NCBI RefSeq assembly: GCF_019236475.1
Contig: NZ_JAFAIX010000011.1
Span: 1 to 64,000 of the forward strand
DNA: 64,000 nucleotides
Reading direction: 5' to 3'
Source of the DNA: Chitinophaga sp.
Lineage (GTDB): Bacteria; Bacteroidota; Bacteroidia; Chitinophagales; Chitinophagaceae
The notes below the pieces were generated by a model, which worked only from the letters and a program-made list of their open reading frames with translations, did not search any database and had not been told where the DNA came from. Positions 25,336-34,190 of this stretch are shown here, piece by piece. Both the position numbers and the translations under genes were made by a program. Each line of letters begins with the position of its first letter. The first letter of the stretch is position 1.

Positions 25336-25836
25336 ATGCATTACTCCAAAATTCTTAAATGGTGTATGACATCGCTCGCTGCGATCACACTGCTTTCATT
25401 CATCCCATCAAAGAAAACTGACGAACCTACATTGGTGAAAGCCACTCTTTTTACGCATACCAATGATGATGACAAAGATCACGATACCGGCGTTTTTATC
25501 GAGGTATACACTGCTGATGGTAAATCATTGATTGGTAAAGCATATGATAAGGACGACACCAATGATGATGGCGGGCAGTACAAAGACAATTCAAACCATC
25601 AATTCGATCTCGAACTAGGCGATGCTGTGGGCATGTCCAAATCAGATTGCGAAAAATTTAAAACAGTAATCTGGCAACAAACGCATAATGGTGCTGGCCA
25701 TGACACATGGAAATTCAATGCAAAGGTCATCTTGCTCTTTTCCAATAAAACAAATATTACAGCACAGAATAATGGAATTACGTTAACAAGTAGAGGCACT
25801 AACGAAAAACCTAGCGTTGAATTTACAGCTCCATGA
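25336..25836 (+). CDS. Small secreted protein of unknown function
   Basis: The 166-residue protein has a Sec signal peptide (about 1-25, LAAITLLSFIPS). The mature part begins with a beta-rich segment holding an Asp-rich stretch (THTNDDDKDHDTGVFIEVYTADGK) and KDDTNDDGGQYKDNS, which could bind calcium. The VKATLFTHTNDDDKDHDTGVFI segment resembles the start of a PLAT/C2-like sandwich, but this is a weak impression. It stands alone and ends at a strong bidirectional terminator. Confidence 0.65.
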   Translation: MHYSKILKWCMTSLAAITLLSFIPSKKTDEPTLVKATLFTHTNDDDKDHDTGVFIEVYTADGKSLIGKAYDKDDTNDDGGQYKDNSNHQFDLELGDAVGMSKSDCEKFKTVIWQQTHNGAGHDTWKFNAKVILLFSNKTNITAQNNGITLTSRGTNEKPSVEFTAP

Positions 25837-25865
25837 TAATCTAGGATTAAGATAAAAAGCGACAA

Positions 25866-25912
25866 TAAAAAAGCGGCTATCTCAAATTTCATTTGAGATA
25901 GCCGCTTTTTAA
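25866..25912. terminator. Bidirectional terminator between convergent genes
   Basis: A stem of about 20 bp (AAAAAGCGGCTATCTCAAAT with its complement, 3-base loop) is flanked by A and T runs. It lies between the stop codons at 25836 (plus) and 25927 (minus) and can serve both. Confidence 0.9.
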
Positions 25913-25926
25913 ATTCCTTTAACTAA

Positions 25927-26565
25927 TTAAAACAATCCATACAATTGAGAATCAATCTTGGAGATGATTTCTCCCAGATCTTCTTCACTTTCTGGAAACT
26001 TGTTTTTATCAATATCTATCACCAACAATGGACCTTCTTTATATTTCTCAATCCAGTTGTTGTAATATTCGTTTAGTCGTTTCAGGTAGTCGAGGCGGAT
26101 ATTCTCCTCATACTCTCTACCTCTTTTTTGAATCTGTGCTACCAGGGTAGGAACAGATGCTTGCAGGTAAATCAGTAAATCTGGAGGTCTAACCATGGAT
26201 TTCAACGTCTCAAAGAAATTGAAATAGTTGTCAAAATCCCTTTTGGTCATCAGTCCCATTTCGTACAAGTTAGGCGCAAAGATGTGCGCATCCTCGTAGA
26301 TCGTACGATCCTGGATAACAGTTTGATTACCATTCTGTACTTCCAACAGTTGTTTCAAACGACCATTCAGAAAATAGATTTGTAGATTAAAAGACCAACG
26401 TGGCATATCCTCGTAGAAATCATTCAGGTAAGGATTATGTTCCACATCTTCGTACTGCGGATGCCATTTATAATGTTTGCAAAGCATTTCTGTCAGCGTC
26501 GTTTTTCCTGCACCAATATTGCCTGCAATTGCGATATGTTTAACTTTATTTGCTTGTTTTGCCAT
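25927..26565 (-). CDS. Deoxynucleoside kinase
   Basis: This salvage enzyme phosphorylates deoxynucleosides at the 5' position. The 212-residue protein has the P-loop GNIGAGKTT at 15-23, the base-binding region EDVEHNPYLNDFYED near 38-52, the DR-E motif (IQDRTIYEDAHIF, about 85-97), and a lid RGREYEENIRLDYLKRLNEYYNNWI near 150-175. It belongs to the dNK/dCK/dGK family; substrate preference (dA, dG or dC) cannot be decided by eye. It follows trpS by 54 bases on the same strand and ends at the shared terminator. Confidence 0.92.
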   Translation of the reverse strand: MAKQANKVKHIAIAGNIGAGKTTLTEMLCKHYKWHPQYEDVEHNPYLNDFYEDMPRWSFNLQIYFLNGRLKQLLEVQNGNQTVIQDRTIYEDAHIFAPNLYEMGLMTKRDFDNYFNFFETLKSMVRPPDLLIYLQASVPTLVAQIQKRGREYEENIRLDYLKRLNEYYNNWIEKYKEGPLLVIDIDKNKFPESEEDLGEIISKIDSQLYGLF

Positions 26566-26619
26566 GCGTATGTTGATATGGTATGTAATTATTGAAAATA
26601 GCTACTTGATTTCACTTTA

Positions 26620-27624
26620 TCAATAGTATTTTATACCGATTAATTTCTTGGCCTCATTCAGTGTTTTAGATGCATTCTCTCTGGCCTTTTCCGCACCATG
26701 TTTCATAATACGCTGCATATAAGCGTGATCTTGCTGCAATGCTTTCGCTTTCTCACGGATAGGGGCAATGAATTTCACCATGTCCTCACCGAGTTGCTTT
26801 TTCATATCACCAAAACGAATGGTCTGATTATCCCAAGCTTCTGTATAGAATTTGGCTACATCCGGTGCAGACACCAATTTCATCAGGTCGATCAAGTTGC
26901 TCACTGATTCTGGCATAGGGGATCCAATTACTCCGGTAGCGCTATCGGTTTTAGCTTTCTTGATTTTGTTGAGAATCTTATCGTCCTCATCTGCCAGGTA
27001 AAGTGTCGCCAATTCATTTTCACTTTTGCTCATTTTACCGGTTCCATCTAAGCTTGGAATACGAACGAGGCTATCACCATAGTTAAAAGCTTCTGGTTCA
27101 GGGAACAGATTACCATAACGATGGTTAAAACGCTGCGCAAAATTTCTCGCCATTTCCAGATGTTGGCCCTGATCTTTTCCAACAGGTACCTTCACGGCAC
27201 GCTGGATAAGAATATCGGTGGCCATCAGCACTGGGTAGGTCAGCAAACCTGCATTCACGTTCTGTGGCTGCAATCTTACCTTGTCCTTGAACGTTGGCAC
27301 TTTTTCCAGCTCACCTACATAAGCCAGCATATTCATCAGCAAATAAAGCTCTGCGATTTCGGGAACGTCGCTCTGTACGTACAGTACTACCTTTTCTGGA
27401 TCCAGGCCGGAAGCAATATTCTCTGCCAGTACGCGCTCTACGTTACCACGGAGATCTTTCGGATCAGGATGGGTGGTAAGTGAATGCCAATCTGCCACAA
27501 AGAAGTAGCAGTTAAAGTCCTCCTGCATCCGAATAAAATTACGGATAGCACCAAAATAATTACCTAAGTGTAAATATCCTGTGGGGCGTATGCCGCTCAC
27601 CACAATTTCTTTTTCTGTTGCCAT
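26620..27624 (-). CDS. trpS: Tryptophan--tRNA ligase
   Basis: This class I synthetase charges tRNA-Trp. The 334-residue protein has the HIGH-type motif PTGYLHLGNY at 14-23, the tryptophan pocket (DWHSLTTH near 45), GKDQGQHLEMARN near 145, and the KMSKS loop (GTGKMSKSEN) near 200. I use the ATG at 27624 (MATEK); a longer frame from a TTG at 27636 adds four unlikely residues. It is divergent from gatC and co-directional with the deoxynucleoside kinase gene. Confidence 0.97.
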   Translation of the reverse strand: MATEKEIVVSGIRPTGYLHLGNYFGAIRNFIRMQEDFNCYFFVADWHSLTTHPDPKDLRGNVERVLAENIASGLDPEKVVLYVQSDVPEIAELYLLMNMLAYVGELEKVPTFKDKVRLQPQNVNAGLLTYPVLMATDILIQRAVKVPVGKDQGQHLEMARNFAQRFNHRYGNLFPEPEAFNYGDSLVRIPSLDGTGKMSKSENELATLYLADEDDKILNKIKKAKTDSATGVIGSPMPESVSNLIDLMKLVSAPDVAKFYTEAWDNQTIRFGDMKKQLGEDMVKFIAPIREKAKALQQDHAYMQRIMKHGAEKARENASKTLNEAKKLIGIKYY

Positions 27625-27723
27625 AACAGGGCGCAATTTAAAAATATCTGGCCGTTTATCCCTAATTTTGGAATACTATCAATTTACCTTTTATAATTCA
27701 TTACCTTTTCGTTTAATTTGTTT

Positions 27724-28014
27724 ATGGAAGTCAACGATACTCTGGTACAGCAATTGGCAGATCTTTCCAGACTGGAATTCAGTGCGGAAGAAAAAAAAGA
27801 ATTTACCGGCGACCTCCAACGGATGATCACCTTCGTAGAAAAACTCAACGAACTGGATACTTCCAACGTTAAACCACTCCTCCATCTTACGGAAGATTAT
27901 AATGTGTTTAGGGAAGACCAGGTGAAACCATCCATCAGCAGAGAAGAAGCGCTACAGAACGCGCCTGCCGCCAACGAGGAATACTTCAAAGTGCCCAAAA
28001 TAATAAAGAAATAA
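27724..28014 (+). CDS. gatC: Asp/Glu-tRNA amidotransferase subunit C
   Basis: GatC stabilises the GatAB complex that converts misacylated Glu-tRNA(Gln) or Asp-tRNA(Asn). The 96-residue protein has the family pattern LADLSRLEFSAEEKKEFTGDLQRMITFVEKLNELDTSNVKPL, followed by the conserved VFREDQVKPSISREEALQNAPAANEEYFKVPKII tail. The ATG at 27724 is preferred over a TTG two codons upstream. gatA and gatB are not in the window. The next gene starts six bases downstream. Confidence 0.94.
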   Translation: MEVNDTLVQQLADLSRLEFSAEEKKEFTGDLQRMITFVEKLNELDTSNVKPLLHLTEDYNVFREDQVKPSISREEALQNAPAANEEYFKVPKIIKK

Positions 28015-28020
28015 CCTTAC

Positions 28021-28728
28021 ATGCAAAAGTCTGTTATCCACCTGGAAGAAATCAGAAAAAGCTACTATCTCGGCAAAAATGAACTGCCGGTATTGAAGGG
28101 CGTTTCCCTAGATATTTTCCGAAATGAATACGTAGCCCTCATGGGACCTTCCGGCTCCGGTAAATCCACGCTCATGAACATTCTGGGCTGCCTGGATACC
28201 CCTACCAACGGCAGGTATATCCTCAGCGGGCACGATGTCAGTAAAATGGATGACAATTCCCTGGCGCATGTGAGAGGAAAAGAAATTGGCTTTGTATTCC
28301 AGCAGTTTAACCTGATGCCACGCCTTACCGCACTGGAAAATGTGGCCATTCCCCTAATTTACCAGGGTGTCGGTAAAAAAGAACGCCTGGAAAAAGCCAT
28401 GGCCATGCTGGAAAAAGTAAAACTGGAAAACCGTGCGGATCACAAACCCAATGAGCTCTCCGGAGGTCAATGCCAACGCGTGGCCATCGCCAGAGCCCTG
28501 GTAAATGATCCTTCCCTCATCCTCGCCGATGAGCCCACCGGTAACCTGGATACCAAAACTTCCATTGAAATCATGGACATTTTTGGCAGTATCCACGCCT
28601 CCGGCAACACCGTAGTACTAGTTACCCACGAAGAAGATATCGCCGACCATGCCCGTCGTATTATCCGCCTCCGCGATGGCGTGATCGAATCTGACCGTGT
28701 AAATGAAAAATATGTGGTAGGGGTCTGA
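28021..28728 (+). CDS. ABC transporter ATP-binding protein, LolD/MacB type
   Basis: The 235-residue ATPase has Walker [10 protein letters not shown] (42-50), the Q-loop in FQQFNLMP (93-100), the signature LSGGQ (146-150), Walker B LILADE (166-171) and the switch His in LVTHEE. The sequence type matches LolD/MacB/FtsE-like ATPases that pair with FtsX-fold permeases, extracting lipoproteins or driving efflux. No permease is adjacent; a LolC/E-like permease gene lies 14 kb away at 42354. It is tightly linked to gatC, six bases apart, and ends at a terminator. Confidence 0.92.
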   Translation: MQKSVIHLEEIRKSYYLGKNELPVLKGVSLDIFRNEYVALMGPSGSGKSTLMNILGCLDTPTNGRYILSGHDVSKMDDNSLAHVRGKEIGFVFQQFNLMPRLTALENVAIPLIYQGVGKKERLEKAMAMLEKVKLENRADHKPNELSGGQCQRVAIARALVNDPSLILADEPTGNLDTKTSIEIMDIFGSIHASGNTVVLVTHEEDIADHARRIIRLRDGVIESDRVNEKYVVGV

Positions 28729-28757
28729 TTTATCGCCCTATCCCTTTATATACTTCG

Positions 28758-28787
28758 ATCCTTCCGGCAATACCGGAAGGATTTTTT
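28758..28787 (+). terminator. Terminator after the LolD-like gene
   Basis: A 10-bp stem ATCCTTCCGG (28758-28767) pairs with its complement (28773-28782). The loop is CAATA and six T follow. It sits 30 bases past the stop codon. Confidence 0.9.
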
Positions 28788-28803
28788 GTTTTAATTTTAG
28801 TAC

Positions 28804-29361
28804 ATGAAGATATATACCAAAACAGGCGATAAAGGAAAAACCTCCCTCATAGGCGGTACCAAAGTGCCTAAAAGCAATATACGCATCGATGCCTACGGCA
28901 CGGTCGATGAACTGAACTCCTACATTGGCCTGGTAAACGATTACACCGCCGATCCGGATACCAAAAATCTCCTTCGGGAAATCCAGGACCGTCTTTTTAC
29001 TGTCGGTGCCGCACTGGCCTGCGATCCAGATAAGGAAACCAAAATGAAGATCCCTGATCTCCATGAAGCAGATATTACCCTGCTGGAAAAATCCATCGAT
29101 AAGATGAACGAAGAAATTCCTCCCATGCGCTCTTTTATCTTGCCGGGCGGGCATGTGGCGGTTTCAACATGTCATATCGCGAGATGCGTGTGCCGCCGTA
29201 CGGAACGCCTCTGCGTAGGTATGCAGGAACAGGAAATGTTCATCGAACCACTGGTGCTCAAATATCTCAACCGCCTCAGTGATTACCTCTTCGTGCTCGC
29301 CCGCTGGACCGGCCATAAACTGGGCGCAGAAGAAATTCCATGGAAACCAAGAGTCAGCTAG
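28804..29361 (+). CDS. Cob(I)yrinic acid a,c-diamide adenosyltransferase, PduO type
   Basis: This enzyme transfers the adenosyl group of ATP to cobalamin to make coenzyme B12. The 185-residue protein has the PduO N-terminal ATP motif KIYTKTGDKGKTSLIGG (2-18), VDELNSYIGL near 38, RSFILPGG near 110 and CRRTERLCVG near 135. It supplies B12 to enzymes such as methylmalonyl-CoA mutase. No B12 synthesis genes or cobalamin riboswitch are seen nearby, consistent with salvage. riboflavin synthase follows after 29 bases. Confidence 0.93.
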   Translation: MKIYTKTGDKGKTSLIGGTKVPKSNIRIDAYGTVDELNSYIGLVNDYTADPDTKNLLREIQDRLFTVGAALACDPDKETKMKIPDLHEADITLLEKSIDKMNEEIPPMRSFILPGGHVAVSTCHIARCVCRRTERLCVGMQEQEMFIEPLVLKYLNRLSDYLFVLARWTGHKLGAEEIPWKPRVS

Positions 29362-29378
29362 CCCAATTCAGATTTTAC

Positions 29379-29386
29379 TAAATTTG
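29379..29386 (+). promoter_or_regulatory. -7 element immediately upstream of ribE
   Basis: TAAATTTG fits TAnnTTTG and ends four bases before the ribE ATG at 29391. Transcription would start at or next to the first codon, giving a leaderless mRNA. No -33 TTTG is seen, so this is tentative. Confidence 0.4.
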
Positions 29387-29390
29387 CGAT

Positions 29391-29981
29391 ATGTTTACAG
29401 GAATCATTGAAACACAAGGAGAAGTAATTTCCACCAGACAGGAAGGCGGAAACCTGACTATCACCATAAAATCTGCTATGGCAGCAGATTTGAAAATAGA
29501 TCAAAGCGTATCTCATAATGGCGTTTGCCTCACTGTAACTGGTGTAGAAGGAGATACTTATACCACGGTGGCAGTGGCAGAAACCCTGCAAAAGACCAAC
29601 CTGGGCCTGCTAACCCCTGGCCAGAAAGTAAACCTGGAACGCGCCATGGTTTTCAATGCCCGCATTGACGGTCACCTCGTACAAGGACATGTGGATACAA
29701 CCGGCACCTGCGTGTCGCGCGAATCGCAAGATGGAAGCTGGCTGTTCAGATTCCAATACCCTGGCGAATTTGCTGGCCTCCTCGTGGAAAAAGGGTCTAT
29801 CTGCCTCAATGGTATCAGTCTCACCATTTTTGATGTGACCAACAACGAGTTTTCTGTGGCCATCATTCCATATACCTTCGAATTCACCAATATCCAGTAT
29901 ATCCAACCAGGCAATTCAGTCAATCTGGAATTTGATATCCTAGGGAAATATGTAGCGAGACAACTGTCTGTCCGTCCATAA
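29391..29981 (+). CDS. ribE: Riboflavin synthase alpha subunit
   Basis: Riboflavin synthase makes riboflavin from two molecules of 6,7-dimethyl-8-ribityllumazine. The 196-residue protein starts with the invariant MFTGIIETQGEV and contains two lumazine-binding repeats: residues 1-97 with SVSHNGVCLTV, and 98-196 with GSICLNGISLTI. GHVDTTGT begins the second barrel. Length is normal. No FMN riboswitch is visible upstream. The rest of the pathway is not in the window. Confidence 0.95.
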   Translation: MFTGIIETQGEVISTRQEGGNLTITIKSAMAADLKIDQSVSHNGVCLTVTGVEGDTYTTVAVAETLQKTNLGLLTPGQKVNLERAMVFNARIDGHLVQGHVDTTGTCVSRESQDGSWLFRFQYPGEFAGLLVEKGSICLNGISLTIFDVTNNEFSVAIIPYTFEFTNIQYIQPGNSVNLEFDILGKYVARQLSVRP

Positions 29982-29992
29982 AAATTACTTGC

Positions 29993-30628
29993 TTGAAGAA
30001 GTTATTACTGCTGATAAGCATCACTCTTCCGCTGCTGGCCTTCGGTCAGCAACGGAAGTTGGTGGCCGCCTACGCAGCCTATGATGATAATGCCGTTCCG
30101 GAATTGTATAACCGCACACCTATTGGGATTCAGCTCACCTACAGCGATAGTAGCAAAGTAGCTACTGCCAATGGTTTCAACGGATCGCTCAGATGGAATA
30201 AAATGGAGGTAAAATCTTCTAATGGCGAAATTCGCAATGGCATACTCACGTTCGACAGATCTCAACTGGTAAAGGATAACTATCATATCAAACTGACAAT
30301 TACCCTCCCCGGCGAAAACCCCATCACCGCTGATTTAGAGCTGCCGCAACTCACCGGCATGCGCTTCAATCATTATGCGGACAGCCTTAAGAGGAATATT
30401 CACTTTTACCTGAATGTGGAAGGAATGTTCAGCACCGGCAAAATTCTTCCGCTGGATACCAATGAAGTACATTTTCAAATATCAGCCGGCAAATTAATCG
30501 GTCAGGATCTACTGCTGCCTGCCGGCGATACAACTAAGATAATTCGGGTGGAAGCTTGGTATAAGCTAAATCCGGCTATGTATCTCTTGTCTGACATACC
30601 TGTCAAACAAATGCCGGATAAAAATTAA
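29993..30628 (+). CDS. Secreted protein of unknown function
   Basis: The 211-residue protein starts at a TTG (29993), giving KKLLLLISITLPLLAFGQQ, a clean Sec signal peptide; no ATG is available upstream in frame. The mature part is beta-rich with alternating hydrophobic residues (DNYHIKLTITLPGENPITADLELPQL), consistent with an immunoglobulin-like sandwich. I do not recognise a family. It follows ribE by 11 bases and overlaps the convergent DUF58 gene by four bases at their stops. Confidence 0.65.
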   Translation: MKKLLLLISITLPLLAFGQQRKLVAAYAAYDDNAVPELYNRTPIGIQLTYSDSSKVATANGFNGSLRWNKMEVKSSNGEIRNGILTFDRSQLVKDNYHIKLTITLPGENPITADLELPQLTGMRFNHYADSLKRNIHFYLNVEGMFSTGKILPLDTNEVHFQISAGKLIGQDLLLPAGDTTKIIRVEAWYKLNPAMYLLSDIPVKQMPDKN

Positions 30629-31977
30629 ATCAACATCCTGGATTTTAACTCCAGATACTTATTCACCACATTTACAGTAAGTTGCTCCGGAGGAGTAAGA
30701 ATAGACATAATGCCATATTTACCCAGCTCCTTCGCTATCAGTCGTTTATCATAGGCAAATTTCTGTGCAATCGTCTGTTTATAGATGCCTTCCAAGTCAT
30801 ATGCAACGTCTTCTGTTACTTTCTTCAATTCTGTATTCTCAAAAAACACCACCAGCAACAAATGATATTTCGCTAACCGACGCAGATAGGGCAATTGCCG
30901 CTGCAAGCCAGACATCGACTCAAAATTCGTATACAACACCAGCAAGGAACGCTGAGATAGCCTGCTTCTCAACTGCACACTCAAAGATTCATAATCACTC
31001 TCCTGCCACTGCGTTTCCTGCGCATATAACGATTCCAAAATAGTGTTGAGTTGCACCATTTTACTACTGGCAGGAATCATTTCCATTTTCTTCTCCGTAA
31101 AGGTGATCAGTCCTGCTTTATCCCCTTTGGAAAGGGCAATATTGCTGAAAACCAGGGTGGAGTTGATCGCATAATCCAACAAAGACAATCCATCGAAAGG
31201 CATGCGCATCGCACGACCTTTATCTACCACACAATAAATCTGTTGACTTTTCTCTTCCACAAAACTATTCACCATCAAGCTGCCAGTACGTGCCGTTGCT
31301 TTCCAGTTAAGCGTTCGAACATCATCCCCTTTTGAATAGGGTTTGATGTGATCAAATTCCATACTATGCCCAACAATTCTTTTACGATGTATACCAGTAG
31401 TATCTAACTGCGCGATGAATGATTTTAAAGAATAATTGCGCAATTGCTGAAAACTTGGATAAACGCCCACTTCAGCCGGGTTATCTATCACAAATCTTCT
31501 GCTAACAAGTCCTAATGCCGTGCTTACATAAACGTTACTATTACCAAATGTATACACGCCTCTTTCCACTGGACGTAATGAGTACGTAAAAGATTTTTCT
31601 CCCCCTGCCGCCATTTGCGCCTGTAAGGTAAAATTCCGCCATTGGAATTGCGGCGGCACTTCCTCTAGAATAGTCACATTAACAGGAAAAGGATATCCAT
31701 TGCGCACTACCAGCTTCACCTCATTAGGGTCCCCGTTGCTCAACCGATTGGCCATAGACCTATCTGCTGTTATGGTGTCAGACGGTTTGGTCAGCAATAA
31801 CAACATGTCTACCAATACTAACAACACCGTTAATACAACAAACAGGACTCCTAACAAAAATAAAGCAGGAATAAAAAATGCTACCAGGAACAGCAGAATA
31901 TCAGCTCCTATCAGCAGATAGCATCTGTTGTTAAAGAATAGTTTTTGATAGAAATTACTTTTAATTGCTCCTGGCAT
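30625..31977 (-). CDS. DUF58 membrane-anchored protein (MoxR partner)
   Basis: The 450-residue protein begins with two adjacent membrane helices (about 20-60), followed by a beta-rich part. The DUF58 hallmark DDVRTLNWKATARTGSLMVNSFVEEK then leads into a von Willebrand A-like fold (YCVVDKGRAM). DUF58 proteins accompany MoxR AAA+ ATPases and are thought to be substrates or partners in assembly of surface or metal-containing complexes. It is the last gene of the operon, 8 bases after the MoxR stop. Confidence 0.88.
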   Translation of the reverse strand: MPGAIKSNFYQKLFFNNRCYLLIGADILLFLVAFFIPALFLLGVLFVVLTVLLVLVDMLLLLTKPSDTITADRSMANRLSNGDPNEVKLVVRNGYPFPVNVTILEEVPPQFQWRNFTLQAQMAAGGEKSFTYSLRPVERGVYTFGNSNVYVSTALGLVSRRFVIDNPAEVGVYPSFQQLRNYSLKSFIAQLDTTGIHRKRIVGHSMEFDHIKPYSKGDDVRTLNWKATARTGSLMVNSFVEEKSQQIYCVVDKGRAMRMPFDGLSLLDYAINSTLVFSNIALSKGDKAGLITFTEKKMEMIPASSKMVQLNTILESLYAQETQWQESDYESLSVQLRSRLSQRSLLVLYTNFESMSGLQRQLPYLRRLAKYHLLLVVFFENTELKKVTEDVAYDLEGIYKQTIAQKFAYDKRLIAKELGKYGIMSILTPPEQLTVNVVNKYLELKSRMLI

Positions 31978-31985
31978 ATTGGTGT

Positions 31986-32966
31986 TTATCTTGGAACTTC
32001 TACTGTTTTGATAATCTGGGCAATCACATCATCTGTGGTAATGCCTTCCATCTCTCTTTCTGGCGTCAGGATGATACGATGACGCAACACATGTGTGATC
32101 ATACCAATCACATCTTCTGGTATCACAAAATCGCGGTTACTCATGGCAGCTTGCGCTTTTGCACAGTTCATAACGGAAATGGATGCACGCGGAGAAGCGC
32201 CTAAATAAAGGGAAGAATGTTGTCTGGTAGCATGTACCATCTCTGCAATAAAACGCATGAGTTTCTCATCCACTCTCACTTGTTTTACTTGTTGTTGGTA
32301 ATGAATAAGCTCCGCAGACGCGAGTACTTTATTCACCACACTTGCAAGATCAGCAGGAGAATGTAATCTGTTCATGGCTTCCAGGATGGCTACCTCTTCT
32401 TGCAGATCAGGATATTTCACCTGAATTTTAAACAGGAATCGGTCTAACTGCGCTTCCGGCAGGCGATAAGTACCTTCTTGTTCAATTGGGTTCTGCGTGG
32501 CGATTACCATAAACGGCCTGTCCAGATGGTAGGTGGTACCATCGTTGGTGATCTGGCGTTCTTCCATCACCTCAAAGAGAGCAGATTGGGTTTTGGCGGG
32601 AGCGCGGTTGATCTCATCTATCAGTACGAGATTTGAGAAAACCGGTCCTTTTTTATATTCAAATTCCCTGGTCTGTGGATTGAATACAGAAGTACCCAGT
32701 ACATCTGCAGGCATCAGGTCAGGAGTGAATTGTATACGTGAGAAGCCGGCATCAATACTTTGCGCCAGCAGTTTTGCGGTCAATGTTTTAGCTACTCCCG
32801 GCACACCTTCAATCAGCACATGTCCTTGGGCCAGTAATGCGGTTATTAGCAGGTCCACCATCTCTGATTGTCCAACTATCACTTTGCCGATTTGGTCTCT
32901 GATCGCTTCCACACCAGCCTGGAGTGCAGACAAATCAGTCCGGGGTTGAAAGGTATTCGTATCCAT
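31986..32966 (-). CDS. MoxR-family AAA+ ATPase
   Basis: The 326-residue ATPase has Walker A GVPGVAKT (54-61), Walker B VLIDE (114-118), the MoxR-typical NRAPAKTQSALFEVMEERQIT stretch, sensor-1 ATQNP near 158, and ASPRASISV near 260 as part of the lid. MoxR proteins act as chaperone-like remodelers with vWA/DUF58 partners. It lies directly after the DUF4350 gene (adjacent bases) and just before DUF58, so the stoichiometry is probably set by coupling. Confidence 0.94.
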   Translation of the reverse strand: MDTNTFQPRTDLSALQAGVEAIRDQIGKVIVGQSEMVDLLITALLAQGHVLIEGVPGVAKTLTAKLLAQSIDAGFSRIQFTPDLMPADVLGTSVFNPQTREFEYKKGPVFSNLVLIDEINRAPAKTQSALFEVMEERQITNDGTTYHLDRPFMVIATQNPIEQEGTYRLPEAQLDRFLFKIQVKYPDLQEEVAILEAMNRLHSPADLASVVNKVLASAELIHYQQQVKQVRVDEKLMRFIAEMVHATRQHSSLYLGASPRASISVMNCAKAQAAMSNRDFVIPEDVIGMITHVLRHRIILTPEREMEGITTDDVIAQIIKTVEVPR

Positions 32967-34190
32967 TTATTTAGTATTTAGATAAAAAAGTTGAATGCTT
33001 CTATATAAGTCTGTTACAAATTCACTGTCAATATAACCGTTATCCAGCACCACTTTCATCAAGCCGGTCATGCGTTTCACCTGATCTATTGGGGCGCCTG
33101 ATTTATTAGCTAAAAGTGTAGTAAAATTATCATCCAGTAAATTAGTATTGATGTAATAACGGGTACGGATATACTCCAATGCATGCATCACCATTTTATG
33201 AGAGATATTCGTATGATTCTGCTGTTGGAAATACAATTGGCCAATGGCATCCACAAACTCCAGGGAAGCATTCGCCACTACCGGTTTTAAAGGAATAATA
33301 CGCTGACGACGTTTACTTTCAAAAGCCACATACAGCAGCATTAAAATAACGCTCAGCCAAAGTGCCCATCGAAAAGCAGGATATTTCAGTAATACCTGCC
33401 ATTCTGAGAATTCATTATTACGAGGGCCTGTTTGTGTATTATAAAATTCATCCCAGTAAACATTGCTGGCATGGGGATCCAAGTAACTCATTTGTGTGGC
33501 TAATGCATTGGCGTTTAAGTTATGCATTACAAAGTAATTAGTAAATGTATAAGCATTCAATAATACATATACAGTACCATCGCCAATACGCACACTGGCA
33601 AAATTGGGTTGATCATGCGCCGAATAGCCCAGTATATTGGTCCTGGAAGAATCCCATTTGGAAAAATATCTTTCCAACATAGGACCATTATACCGATAAG
33701 TAGCCTCAATTTTGTTGATAGAATCCGAATAGCGTTGAATACCAGGTTTCACCATTTCACCATATCCCATTACCTCTGTTTCCAGTCCCAATCTGGATTT
33801 CAGGTATTCATCCAATTGATTGGAGGCGATAAACAGTTCATTGCCATCGCCTACATATTTCAGCAGGTCAATTACATCCTGTTCTGTTACAAAAAGTTTA
33901 TCAGCAACGATGATATAAACGTTACCAGAATTTTTAAGGGTCTCTTCTTTTCTGTAGGTTACTGCAAATGACTTTGTAACCACCTGCAACGGCTGATTGT
34001 TAAAAAGAGAAGGCAACAATTGCGTAGCAGCATATGTTCCTCCAGCCTTCTTATCCTTTCCGGAGAAGGAAGGTTTGGACATATCATTACTCCGCTGCTC
34101 ATCGATGTTGGATTGAATACTGTTCATCATCAGCAACGCTATGAGTATCGCTAAGACAGTACCGGCAATATAGTAGAATATCCTCCTCAC
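32967..34190 (-). CDS. DUF4350 membrane protein
   Basis: The 407-residue protein has an N-terminal membrane helix (about 5-22) and an extracytoplasmic domain of about 230 residues containing a GldG/DUF4350-like fold (GGTYAATQLLPSLFNN, YIIVADKLFVTEQDVIDLLKYVGDGNELFIASNQ). A second helix (about 272-290) and a cytoplasmic tail follow. Function is unknown; it is inferred to be a scaffold in the MoxR/DUF58 complex. Its start overlaps the DUF4129 stop by four bases. Confidence 0.8.
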   Translation of the reverse strand: MRRIFYYIAGTVLAILIALLMMNSIQSNIDEQRSNDMSKPSFSGKDKKAGGTYAATQLLPSLFNNQPLQVVTKSFAVTYRKEETLKNSGNVYIIVADKLFVTEQDVIDLLKYVGDGNELFIASNQLDEYLKSRLGLETEVMGYGEMVKPGIQRYSDSINKIEATYRYNGPMLERYFSKWDSSRTNILGYSAHDQPNFASVRIGDGTVYVLLNAYTFTNYFVMHNLNANALATQMSYLDPHASNVYWDEFYNTQTGPRNNEFSEWQVLLKYPAFRWALWLSVILMLLYVAFESKRRQRIIPLKPVVANASLEFVDAIGQLYFQQQNHTNISHKMVMHALEYIRTRYYINTNLLDDNFTTLLANKSGAPIDQVKRMTGLMKVVLDNGYIDSEFVTDLYRSIQLFYLNTK